From contig CP032931.1 of NCBI GenBank assembly GCA_003666485.1, positions 124,001 to 188,000 on the forward strand: a DNA stretch of 64,000 nucleotides, given 5' to 3'. This DNA is from Levilactobacillus brevis (GTDB taxonomy: Bacteria; Bacillota; Bacilli; Lactobacillales; Lactobacillaceae). Position 1 is the first letter of the stretch, and every line of letters begins with the position of its first letter. Of the stretch, positions 35,603-43,231 are shown in pieces. The position numbers and the translations under genes are program-made. The notes under the pieces were generated by a model. That model saw only the letters and a list, made by a program, of their open reading frames with translations, did not search any database and was not told the DNA's origin.

Positions 35603-35713
35603 GTACCACGCCCCCTCGCATGTAAAATACTTGCTTGGAAGGCTAGTCTAGCAGGCTGAGAAACAAGAAGAACGGGAAAGGCGTGGGTTGGTAAAATGAC
35701 TCACCCAAGCAGC

Positions 35714-35746
35714 AAAAAAAGCCTGAGCGCGGTTGGCTCAGACTTC
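35714..35746. terminator. Intrinsic terminator-like hairpin
   Basis: GCCTGAGC/GCTCAGAC stem (35721-35728, 35736-35743) preceded by seven A residues. Confidence 0.5.
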
Positions 35747-35916
35747 CCTGGATTATTTGGTTAAAAGCCATTAAGTGATTGGACCGCGACCCAAAATTGA
35801 GACTGGTCAAACCCGCAGCCTACGTCAGCTAAGACCCGCAATGACTTTAAGTTAGCCGGGGCGAGACGATAAATCTAGTCGCTAGGGGCTAAACCAGATG
35901 TCGCTGACTAGCACCA

Positions 35917-36105
35917 CCGTAGCCGAGAGTTCGTCAAATATGGGCTCAGCCGTGGGAGTTCCCTTAGCAGCGGTTTTTGCTGGTTAGGGAACTGGCGTCT
36001 TTGAGACGCGGATTTCGGCTCAAAGGCGAGGTGTCGAGACCGGTCTCTGGCTCGACCCGTCCGCCCACCGCGTTCCAGTCCCATATTTGACGAACGGCAG
36101 GCGGT
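35917..36105 (+). repeat. Structured repeat R1, copy b
   Basis: Same orientation as copy a. Outer pair TTCGTCAAATATGGG (35930-35944) / CCCATATTTGACGAA (36080-36094), perfect. Inner AGTTCCC/GGGAACT (35957-35963, 35987-35993), the conserved CGTC-TTTGA-GACG hairpin and GTCGAG/CTCGAC. Two outer-stem C:G pairs of copy a are T:A pairs here. Confidence 0.8.
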
Positions 36106-36144
36106 CAGTTCGGACGATGTAGCTGTGCACAACCAAATTTATAG

Positions 36145-36846
36145 TTACTTAATGTGTTCGTTGGTAATGGCTTCGATGTCGGCTTTGGCAATTTTGGCCA
36201 TGTGCTTCTTCAGGTGCTTGACGTCAGTCTTGTTGGTGATGAAGCCGGATTCGACCAGACTGTAGTCGATGCCGCGACGGCGTAATACGTTGCAGTTCCG
36301 CAAGTTGGTCCGGAAGCTGTAGCCGTTGTAGGCGCGGTTCAAGCCGACGTACTTCTTGATGACCTTAGCCAGGCGCTTGTCACGGGCCGTGGGGTGCTTC
36401 TTGTGAATGATGACGTGACCACCGTGGCCGGCAGGGGCGTCCAAATGGAACATGATGACCGTGGTCTTCTTGCTCAATTTGTAAGACCCCTTGTGATGGT
36501 AGAGGGTGTCGCTGACCAGGTTACGCTTGGGATTGTAGAAGGTGATCTTGGCATTCGTGACCTTCTTAGCATACTTACGGAGTTGCGGTAACATGTAGTG
36601 CCGCAAGAAGTGGGCTTCCGTCGTACCGTTGCCCCGGGCGCCGGGATCGCCGGCACCATGGCCCATGACGATGAGGTAGTGCTTCTTCGGGGTCGTCTTC
36701 TTGGCCGCTTTAGTCTTCTTAGCGACTTTAGTCGTTTTGGCAGTGGTTGTTTTGGCCGTCGTGGTCTTGGCTGAGGCTGAGACGGTGCCCAGTGCCAGTG
36801 GCAGGCACAGTAGGGCGGCCACTAGGCCGATTTTCCATTTACGCAT
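36145..36846 (-). CDS. Secreted N-acetylmuramoyl-L-alanine amidase (Amidase_3)
   Basis: A 233-residue exported protein: signal peptide (LVAALLCLPLALGTVSASA), a lysine/threonine-rich linker (about 28-52), then an Amidase_3 domain. Zinc-site residues appear in GHGAGDPGARGNGTTE (His, Glu) and FHLDAPAG (His), with the catalytic glutamate in LVESGFITN near the C-terminus. It should cut the bond between muramic acid and the stem peptide in peptidoglycan. The linker resembles wall-binding basic tails. Confidence 0.85.
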   Translation of the reverse strand: MRKWKIGLVAALLCLPLALGTVSASAKTTTAKTTTAKTTKVAKKTKAAKKTTPKKHYLIVMGHGAGDPGARGNGTTEAHFLRHYMLPQLRKYAKKVTNAKITFYNPKRNLVSDTLYHHKGSYKLSKKTTVIMFHLDAPAGHGGHVIIHKKHPTARDKRLAKVIKKYVGLNRAYNGYSFRTNLRNCNVLRRRGIDYSLVESGFITNKTDVKHLKKHMAKIAKADIEAITNEHIK

Positions 36847-37094
36847 ATGTAATTCGCTCCTTATTCAAATTGGTTACCAGTCCAGCTGGTTAACAGAATT
36901 AAGCATACGCCAAGTCACTGATTTTTGGTAGTCTAAGTTGCACGGCCAAGGAATTCTACATGCCAAAATGCACTGCGATAGGCAGTTGAAAAGGGAAGGA
37001 TACCTTACAGGTATAAGGTCTAACGCAGTTTTAACGGCACTACACCTTTGTTACACTATAAAGGCAAAAAAACAATTGGTTAGGAGAATGCGGC

Positions 37095-37367
37095 ATGGCA
37101 ATGCGGACAGATTTACTACAAGAATCATACGCGCAGCTCTATGATTTAGTGGGTGAGGAGTTAACGGAGAAAATCTACGAAATGTATCGTGGCCGGCAGA
37201 TTTCATTTCCCATGCGACTGTACAATCGCGATAAGGTTGCGGCGCAAATCGTCAAGGAATATGACGGCCACAACTTGGCGGAGCTGACGAAGAAGTACGA
37301 GTATTCCCAGCGCTGGATTCGCCAAATTATTCAGAAAAGTCGGGAAGCCACGGAAGCAAAAAAGTAA
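37095..37367 (+). CDS. Mor family transcription activator-like protein
   Basis: A 90-residue protein of the Mor/C family first known from phage Mu middle-gene activation. GEELTEKIYEMYRGRQISFP (dimerisation part) and a C-terminal helix-turn-helix (IVKEYDGHNLAELTKKYEYSQRWIRQII). An AGGAG site lies 8 nt before ATG. A truncated second copy lies at 37545. No phage genes surround it. Confidence 0.87.
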   Translation: MAMRTDLLQESYAQLYDLVGEELTEKIYEMYRGRQISFPMRLYNRDKVAAQIVKEYDGHNLAELTKKYEYSQRWIRQIIQKSREATEAKK

Positions 37368-37379
37368 GTAGACATAGGA

Positions 37380-37438
37380 CGTGTTGCTGGCTTGATTTGG
37401 GGTTAAGAACCCAAATCAAGCCAGCAACACGGTTTTTT
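37380..37438 (+). terminator. Strong intrinsic terminator
   Basis: Perfect 22-bp stem (37380-37401 with 37410-37431), 8-nt loop, T6 tail, after the Mor gene. Confidence 0.85.
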
Positions 37439-37544
37439 CGGCTGCGGTTAGTAGTGACAGTCGGGAATTGTCTGCTAATTGGAAATAAGCAGGATAAAAA
37501 TACCAACCGTATTTCTCGCGTGAAATGTGGCTGGTGTTTTTAAG

Positions 37545-37676
37545 GTGGCTAAGCAAGTGCTACTGGAGTACAACGGCCACAACATTGCGGAGTTAACCCG
37601 GAAGTATGATTACTCGCAGCGCTGGGTGCGGCAAATGATTCAGTTGGGGAAAAACAAGGGCAAACTAACGAAATAG
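37545..37676 (+). pseudogene. Truncated second Mor-family gene
   Basis: 43 residues equal to the HTH half of a Mor protein (YNGHNIAELTRKYDYSQRWV), about 75% alike to the protein at 37095. The N-terminal dimerisation half is missing. It looks like the remnant of a tandem duplication. Confidence 0.6.
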
Positions 37677-37893
37677 TGGATAAATAATCTTGGGCAGATG
37701 TCATTAAAAAGATGTGGTCGCTTTTATAAGTTGGATATTATAAATTGATGATACTTTGTCATGTGAGCGGAGAAAGCTCTGGTGAAACGGCGGCATCAAA
37801 CCGAGAAGGCGCCATGGTCATCTTCCCTGTCACTTGCAATCCCCACCACACGCGGTATCGTAGAGGCAAAGACCTACGAAAGGGAGTCATTAC

Positions 37894-38604
37894 ATGAATA
37901 CCACCACACTCTACCAACATGGGACGCTGGCCTTGCTAGTGCCGGGGCTTTTGGCCGGCACACTGACGATGAAGGAACTACTACGTCACGGCGACACCGG
38001 CATTGGGACCGGCGCCGGCCTGGATGGTGAGCTGATTATTTTGGATGGGCACCCGTATCAAGTCACTGCGCAGGGGGCTGTGCATGAGGTGCCGGATGAC
38101 TTTACCATGCCGTTTGCCAACGCCCACTTTGCCGATTACCAGCCGCTGATGTCGGTGCTGGGGGCCAGCGATGCCGATTTGAATCATCAGATCCGCGCGC
38201 TGGCACAGTTCGACAACGCCTTTTTCTCCGTCAAGGTCACCGGTGTGTTCACGGCCATCCGGACCCGCGCCGTGGCCAAGTCCGAGCCACCGTACCAGAC
38301 GTTGGCCCAGGCCGCTAAGCAACAGCAAGTTTTTTCTCGTGGCGAGATTGCCGGCACGTTGATTGGCTACTACGCGCCACAGTTATTTGATGGCATCGCG
38401 GTTGGCGGCTTTCATGACCACTTTCTGGCAGATGACCACTCATTTGGCGGCCACTTGCTGGGCTTTGAAAAGGTCACCGGCGACGTTAGTGTTCAAGCAT
38501 TCAGTACGCTTGAACAGCATTTGCCCGTGACTGATGCGGCTTACCGCAGTCACGATTTCAGTGCAGATGACATTACTGGAGATATCCACCGGGCGGAACA
38601 CTAG
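37894..38604 (+). CDS. alsD: Alpha-acetolactate decarboxylase
   Basis: A 236-residue enzyme converting acetolactate to acetoin. N-terminal LYQHGTLALLVPGLLAGTLTM and LLRHGDTGIGTGAGLDGE are family blocks. The zinc-binding histidines are in GGFHDHFLADDHSFGGHLL (about 172-190), with a conserved glutamate in GFEKVTGDV. Acetoin formation consumes pyruvate and limits acidification. No acetolactate synthase gene lies beside it; it stands as a single-gene unit with its own terminator. Confidence 0.93.
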   Translation: MNTTTLYQHGTLALLVPGLLAGTLTMKELLRHGDTGIGTGAGLDGELIILDGHPYQVTAQGAVHEVPDDFTMPFANAHFADYQPLMSVLGASDADLNHQIRALAQFDNAFFSVKVTGVFTAIRTRAVAKSEPPYQTLAQAAKQQQVFSRGEIAGTLIGYYAPQLFDGIAVGGFHDHFLADDHSFGGHLLGFEKVTGDVSVQAFSTLEQHLPVTDAAYRSHDFSADDITGDIHRAEH

Positions 38605-38611
38605 AGTGATT

Positions 38612-38657
38612 AAAAACGCAACGGCCATCACCAATTCGAGTGAGGGACGTTGCGTTT
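38612..38657 (+). terminator. Terminator of alsD
   Basis: AAACGCAACG/CGTTGCGTTT stem followed by a T-containing tail. Confidence 0.7.
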
Positions 38658-38709
38658 CATTGTATGGACTTGTGACAAGTACTGCTGAAAATTAAGATTT
38701 AAAAAAATG

Positions 38710-38758
38710 AAAAAATCAGCCCCGACCGCCATTCACGGCGACCGGGGCTGATTTTTTT
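38710..38758. terminator. Bidirectional terminator-like hairpin
   Basis: AAAAAATCAGCCCC / GGGGCTGATTTTTT, perfect 14-bp arms. Confidence 0.7.
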
Positions 38759-38786
38759 CCTTGGCGTGGGACCGCAGAAAATAGAA

Positions 38787-38820
38787 AAACGTCGCCCACT
38801 AGGTAATAGCGGCGACGTTT
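38787..38820 (-). terminator. Terminator of the DUF2798 gene
   Basis: AAACGTCGCC/GGCGACGTTT stem just beyond the minus-strand stop at 38827. Confidence 0.7.
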
Positions 38821-38826
38821 AGTTGG

Positions 38827-39330
38827 TTAATCTTCGACTGATTTTGGGGCTAAATTTTCGGCTGGAGCAGTCCGCTTTTGGACGGCACCCAGGATGGCGC
38901 GGGCGATGGGCCCAACGATCAACAGTTGTAATGGCAGGGCCATGAACAAGTTGAAAATCCAGGTGTGCAGGTAAGTTAGAAGGACGTTGTCGCCAAAGTT
39001 CTGGGTGACGACCATGCCGAACAGAGACATCAGCGTGACCATGCCGGCGACCATCATGACTGAGATGGTCAGGGCAATCCTAATTTGTTTTTTCTTCATG
39101 TAATCGTTAATAATAAAATGGAAAAAGATGTATTTGACGCCGGGGCCAATAATCCCCAGGTCACAGATCGCCGCGACCACTAAGGCTAGCGGGTAGCCGG
39201 TCAGGACCTCCCGGATGAAGTGATGGGAGAAGCCATCGGCTAAGGCGATATTGTAGCCAGCCATGACCAAGACCATCAGGCCCGCCATAACGGCAGTGAA
39301 CAGTAATTCTTCTTTGAAATTTTTAGGCAT
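38827..39330 (-). CDS. DUF2798 membrane protein
   Basis: A 167-residue protein with four TM helices in two similar halves (LLFTAVMAGLMVLVMAGYN and IALTISVMMVAGMVTLMSLFG starts), the pattern of DUF2798. Role unknown. A GGAGCAAC ribosome site precedes ATG 39330. Confidence 0.75.
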   Translation of the reverse strand: MPKNFKEELLFTAVMAGLMVLVMAGYNIALADGFSHHFIREVLTGYPLALVVAAICDLGIIGPGVKYIFFHFIINDYMKKKQIRIALTISVMMVAGMVTLMSLFGMVVTQNFGDNVLLTYLHTWIFNLFMALPLQLLIVGPIARAILGAVQKRTAPAENLAPKSVED

Positions 39331-39398
39331 TGTGTTGCTCCTCGTTTGAATTTCCCACGAGATGCTAGCGTACCATAAATTAGGGCTGAGCGTAAGGA

Positions 39399-39655
39399 TT
39401 ATTTTGCAGGCCAGATAAAGTATTTGGCGGATAGGCCGGCCAAATGACCCTTAAGCTTGGTACGGCGGCCTTGCTGAGGGTGTAACCTTTGATGTGTAGG
39501 AGGTTGAAGTTGACGGTGTGACCCTTCTCAAGGTAGTCGTAATTGTTGGCGATGTGGACCTGACGTGTCTGGGATACGTGACCGGTATTTCTAAGATGAG
39601 TTACTGTGCATAAATGCCGGCATTCTGCACAGTAAACCGCATTACCCCGCTTCAC
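39399..39655 (-). pseudogene. Remnant of a DUF5776-type surface protein domain
   Basis: About 70 residues read NYDYLEKGHTVNF...IKGYTLSKA in one frame. Shifting by one base continues RRTKLKGHLAGLSAKYFIWP and a stop at 39399, as in the SH3-like terminal repeats of lactobacillus surface proteins. No export signal or start can be assigned. Probably the decayed 3' end of a larger surface-protein gene. Confidence 0.4.
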
Positions 39656-39727
39656 GAAACTCTTGTAGAATAACTATGAGTTCATCATTTGATAACTTAA
39701 TAGTTAACCAATCAGGAGGGATTTACC

Positions 39728-40741
39728 GTGCATCGTCTCAAATACATATTGAGTGGGTTCTTTGCGTTGGGATTAATGGCGACCGGCTTTGCGAGCCAGC
39801 CTGTCACCGCCCAGGCCAGCAATGCCGCTGACAAGACTGTTTACAACAAGGCTGTTAGCAAGACTAAAACGCTTTACCACACCAAGTATGGCTTCTACAA
39901 GAAATTATATAAGTCTGGCATGAAGCGGTCAGCCTCGGCTAAGTATGACTACAAGCACCATTTCAAGGTGACGCGAATGGCGAAGAACGGCCATGGGGTC
40001 TTCTACAAGACCAACCGCGGTTGGATTCGTCAAGATGCCTTTTACAAGTGGGTCCGTTACGCGAACAAGATGGATTACACCATGAAGGTCAATAAGCAGC
40101 ACATTTTGCTCTACAACAAGCCTAAGGGTCTAAAGGGGGCTAAGGTGACGGGCAGTACCAGCACCAAGCAGCTTGTTGGCAAGTGGGTTCACGTGGACAA
40201 GCGCGTGGAGCTCAACACCACGCCATCCAAGTCCGGGTATTACCGCATGAACGTGGGCGACAAGAATTACTGGATTCGTGCCAAGTACCTGACCATGGAC
40301 CAGAAGGCTTTGAAGGGCAACATCAAGAAGGTCGAAAAGGCCATCAAGACTGGGTCTGCCTTGGTCGGCAAGTCCAAATATCTGTGGGGTGGCGGTCGGA
40401 CCAGCTCCAGCATTGCGGCGCGCCGCTTTGACTGTTCATCGTTCATTCACTGGATCTACGCCAAGTCTGGCGTACGCTTAGGGCCGACGTCCAGTTGCAC
40501 GACCTACACGTTGATTCACATGGGCCGCAAGATCAAGGCCAAGAATATGAAACGCGGCGACATTTTCTTCTTCACCGACAAGTCTGAAGGGGTCAACTGC
40601 CACGTCGCGATTTACCTGGGCAACCAAGTCTTTCTACACGATTCACCGAGCTCAGATACCGGTGGTGTGGGCATCTCAAGCCTAAACGATAGTCACTGGA
40701 AGAGTCGGTTCAATGGTAATGTTCGGCGGTTAGTGGGGTAA
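39728..40741 (+). CDS. Secreted NlpC/P60 peptidoglycan hydrolase
   Basis: A 337-residue exported protein. The GTG start has AGGAGGGA 6 nt upstream. A signal peptide ends near NAADK (about residue 36). Two SH3-like repeats occupy about 40-195 (GFYKKLYKSG..., LNTTPSKSGYYRMNVGDKNYWIRAKYL). The C-terminal NlpC/P60 domain has catalytic Cys236 (DCSSFIHW) and His292 (CHVAIYLG). It should cleave stem peptides of peptidoglycan (D-Glu to diamino acid bond). Confidence 0.9.
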   Translation: MHRLKYILSGFFALGLMATGFASQPVTAQASNAADKTVYNKAVSKTKTLYHTKYGFYKKLYKSGMKRSASAKYDYKHHFKVTRMAKNGHGVFYKTNRGWIRQDAFYKWVRYANKMDYTMKVNKQHILLYNKPKGLKGAKVTGSTSTKQLVGKWVHVDKRVELNTTPSKSGYYRMNVGDKNYWIRAKYLTMDQKALKGNIKKVEKAIKTGSALVGKSKYLWGGGRTSSSIAARRFDCSSFIHWIYAKSGVRLGPTSSCTTYTLIHMGRKIKAKNMKRGDIFFFTDKSEGVNCHVAIYLGNQVFLHDSPSSDTGGVGISSLNDSHWKSRFNGNVRRLVG

Positions 40742-40797
40742 GTTGCATAGATTCGAGAGTCGTGACTGCGGTCGCGGCTTTTTTGATCACAATCAAA

Positions 40798-40826
40798 AAG
40801 GCCTGGGAGGCGCTCCCAGACCTTTC
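40798..40826 (+). terminator. Intrinsic terminator
   Basis: AAGGCCTGGGAG / CTCCCAGACCTT stem between convergent genes. Confidence 0.65.
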
Positions 40827-40850
40827 ACTTACCACAAATTATCTAAATGC

Positions 40851-41357
40851 TTAACCCAATTCATTCCCAGGCTCACCCTTATCAGCCGCGTCGTGGTCCT
40901 GGCTGTCGTCGTCCTTAGGCTTTTTCTCCGGAAACAGCTTGAACATGACTTTGTTGAAGTAGTCCGAAGCGTAGCCGATGACGAAGATACCCATGAACAT
41001 TGAAGCCAGCAGTTCAAAGCAGAACATTGGCCAGCTCTTGATGGTGATGTTGGAGATGATCAGCATGGTCGTCCCCCAAGTGATCAGCCAAGCCGGCACC
41101 TCGGTGAACGGCAGGATGGTTCCTTGCAAGAAGAGGGCCAGGAACGTCAGAATCCCAAACATCACGGACGAAGCCACCAGCCCGGAGATCCAAGACACGT
41201 GCAGCAGGGAGAAGGCCATGAGCCCCCAAATGAGGCCCAGGCAGAAACTCAACAGAATATTCCAGATCTTATCCTTCGGGAAGCCGGCACCGAAGAAGTA
41301 GGAGACCGCAATGAAGGCTGCGGCACCCATCCACAGTGAAAAGCCAGTCATGATCAA
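40851..41357 (-). pseudogene. DUF1097 gene copy lacking its 5' end
   Basis: Same as the intact gene at 52265-52837 from codon 23 onward (about 97% nucleotide identity, mostly silent differences). The first 22 codons and promoter are replaced at about 41358 by island sequence. An internal ATG could still start a 168-residue product without a good ribosome site. It marks the left border of the lanthipeptide island. Confidence 0.75.
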
Positions 41358-41532
41358 GCTGTACTTTAGGTTTCACTTGGAAATTGGACAAGAAAAGCCA
41401 GGAAAGGTTTTCACGCTGGAATACCTCTCCTAGTTTTTTTTGGAAACAGGGTATGCTTCTAAATCCAAAATTGTGAATTGGGCATACATCTGGTTAGACA
41501 AAGCCATTTAATTACGGTTGGTTATGAAAGCG
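41358..41532. other. Island left-border sequence
   Basis: 175 bp between the truncated DUF1097 copy and the lanthipeptide precursor stop. No gene supported. It holds a TAGGAGAGG ribosome-like site followed by GTG and only 13 codons on the minus strand, which may be the stub of a lost gene. Confidence 0.3.
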
Positions 41533-41667
41533 TTAGTGTTTAGAGGTTGGCAAGAATTGTGTTTCAACTTTGCAATCGTGACTGCATGCAATGGTCCAGC
41601 CAGCTTCTTCAGAAGATTCATTAACAGGTTTTACTGATAAGGTTTGTAATGCAAGTAGTTCTTTCAT
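41533..41667 (-). CDS. Class III lanthipeptide precursor peptide (LanA)
   Basis: A 44-residue peptide with a TAGGAGA ribosome site about 10 nt before ATG 41667. The leader begins MKELLALQTLSV: the (I/L)LxLQ box recognised by class III synthetases. An acidic ESSEE stretch separates it from a core that starts near GW and contains TIACSHDC, then threonine/serine residues to a lysine-histidine end. T25-C28 and S29-C32 can form two adjacent four-residue (methyl)lanthionine rings. It is divergent from the LanKC gene, with an IS256 copy now lying between them. Confidence 0.82.
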   Translation of the reverse strand: MKELLALQTLSVKPVNESSEEAGWTIACSHDCKVETQFLPTSKH

Positions 41668-41771
41668 AGATACTACATCTCCTAATTTAAAATTGAAGAG
41701 TGACTTGAGCAACTATTCATTTCAAAAGTATATAGAATAATACTAAGCTAATCGATAGCTAGCCGTAAAAA

Positions 41772-43113
41772 GAGAGCGTAAAATATCTTGTGTAAATGCA
41801 TAAAAGATTTCTGAATTGTATAGAAATAGGGAATGCCTTCCCTTATGATATTTAGTAACCACAGAAAACATCACAGGAGGCATTCCCCATGAATGAACTT
41901 ACCACAGAAATTATCGCTGCACTAGCCCAAAAGCAAGATTTGGACGAAATTTTTCGGCAACATTTGGAAACGGCCATCAATGATTTAATGCACGAGGAAC
42001 TTTCATCGTTCCTCGGTTATGAACCCTACGACCGCCAAGGTTTTAACAGCGGCAATTCACGCAATGGGCATTATCTGCGAACCTTTAAAACTAAGTATGG
42101 GGAACTAAACTTGAAGGTTCCACGCGACCGAAATGGCATCTTTAATACGCAAACTATTCCAAGCTATCAACGCCAAACGGATGGTTTAGAAGCCACGGTT
42201 GTCCAGCTCTACGAAAAAGGGATTACCACTAGTGAGATCGCGGATTTGATTGAGAAAATGTATGGCGCTCATTACACACCACAAACGGTTTCAAACCTCA
42301 CGAAGGTCGTTGACCAACAGGTCAACGCCTTCAAGACGCGCCCTCTAGCGAGCCGTTACGCAGTCATTTATGTGGACGCAACATACTTACCTCTGCGCCG
42401 GGACTCAGTGGCTAAAGAAGCCGTGCATATCGCCATTGGCATTCGACCAAATGGGATGAAAGAGGTCCTAGCATATCAAGTCGCTCCAACTGAATCCAGT
42501 ACCGTTTGGGAAGAACTTCTCGTGGACATCCAGCAGCGTGGTGTAAAAGAAGTCCTCTTATTCGTGGCCGATGGCTTAGTCGGCCTTACCAACACAATTG
42601 GTGACCACTTCCCTAAGGCTAAGCTCCAGCAGTGCCTGGTCCACGTCAGCCGGAACATTGAAGCTCACGTTCGAACTAAGGACCGACAAGAGGCCCTTAA
42701 CGACTTCAAACTGATCCATCAAGCAGCTACCATGGACGACGCAAGACAAGCTTTAGCTGACTTCATAGACAAGTGGCAAAAGACGTATCAAAGAGTAACG
42801 GGCAAGCTAGAAAATAATCCTCATCTCTTGACCTGTTTCACGTTTCCAGCTGCGATACGCAGTAGCATCTACAGCACAAATCTCATTGAGTCGTTCAACA
42901 AGAAGCTAAAACGGCAGACAAAGAAGAAAGAACAATTTCCAAATGAACCAGCACTAGAACGAGTTCTGGTCACAGTTATTCGTGACTACAACGGCCAAAA
43001 TTTTGAGCGAACGCATCGAGGTTTCAAGCAAATTCAGGATACGTTAGAATCCATGTATTAGAAGCTAGCTAATGGGAGAGGACTTCCATTTACACAAAAA
43101 ATTTGACACTTCC
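41772..43113 (+). mobile_element. IS256-family element, copy 1
   Basis: 1342 bp with imperfect 25-bp ends (GAGAGCGTAAAATATCTTGT / GGAAGTGTCAAATTTTTTGT) and a perfect 8-bp target duplication CGTAAAAA (41764-41771, 43114-43121). It sits in the divergent control region between lanA and lanKC. Confidence 0.93.
41889..43061 (+). CDS. IS256 family transposase (copy 1)
   Basis: A 390-residue mutator-type DDE transposase: first aspartate in YVDATYLPLRRD, second in LFVADGLVGL, glutamate in STNLIESFNKKLKRQ. GGAGGCATTCCCC precedes ATG; a short GGGAATGCC/GGCATTCCC hairpin upstream may limit expression. The protein is identical to copy 2, so both insertions are recent. Confidence 0.95.
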   Translation: MNELTTEIIAALAQKQDLDEIFRQHLETAINDLMHEELSSFLGYEPYDRQGFNSGNSRNGHYLRTFKTKYGELNLKVPRDRNGIFNTQTIPSYQRQTDGLEATVVQLYEKGITTSEIADLIEKMYGAHYTPQTVSNLTKVVDQQVNAFKTRPLASRYAVIYVDATYLPLRRDSVAKEAVHIAIGIRPNGMKEVLAYQVAPTESSTVWEELLVDIQQRGVKEVLLFVADGLVGLTNTIGDHFPKAKLQQCLVHVSRNIEAHVRTKDRQEALNDFKLIHQAATMDDARQALADFIDKWQKTYQRVTGKLENNPHLLTCFTFPAAIRSSIYSTNLIESFNKKLKRQTKKKEQFPNEPALERVLVTVIRDYNGQNFERTHRGFKQIQDTLESMY

Positions 43114-43160
43114 CGTAAAAAAATTGAATTGTAAAACCAGGTATCAGCGAGTTGTTAAGA

Positions 43161-43189
43161 TTGAACAACCTGTTGGTATTTTCTATTCT
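43161..43189 (+). promoter_or_regulatory. Candidate promoter of the lanKC operon
   Basis: TTGAAC (43161-43166), 17 bp, TATTCT (43184-43189), about 43 bp before ATG 43232. It lies to the right of IS256 copy 1 and was left intact. Confidence 0.55.
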
Positions 43190-43231
43190 ATGCATACAAG
43201 ATAAAAATTCAAATTGGACGGGGTGAATGAA

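Noticed and set aside
41440-41520. A 25-codon minus-strand frame reading MALSNQMYAQFTILDLE... as a possible second lanthipeptide precursor
   Set aside because: It has an ILDLE string that resembles a leader box, but no ribosome site and no cysteine, so no core.
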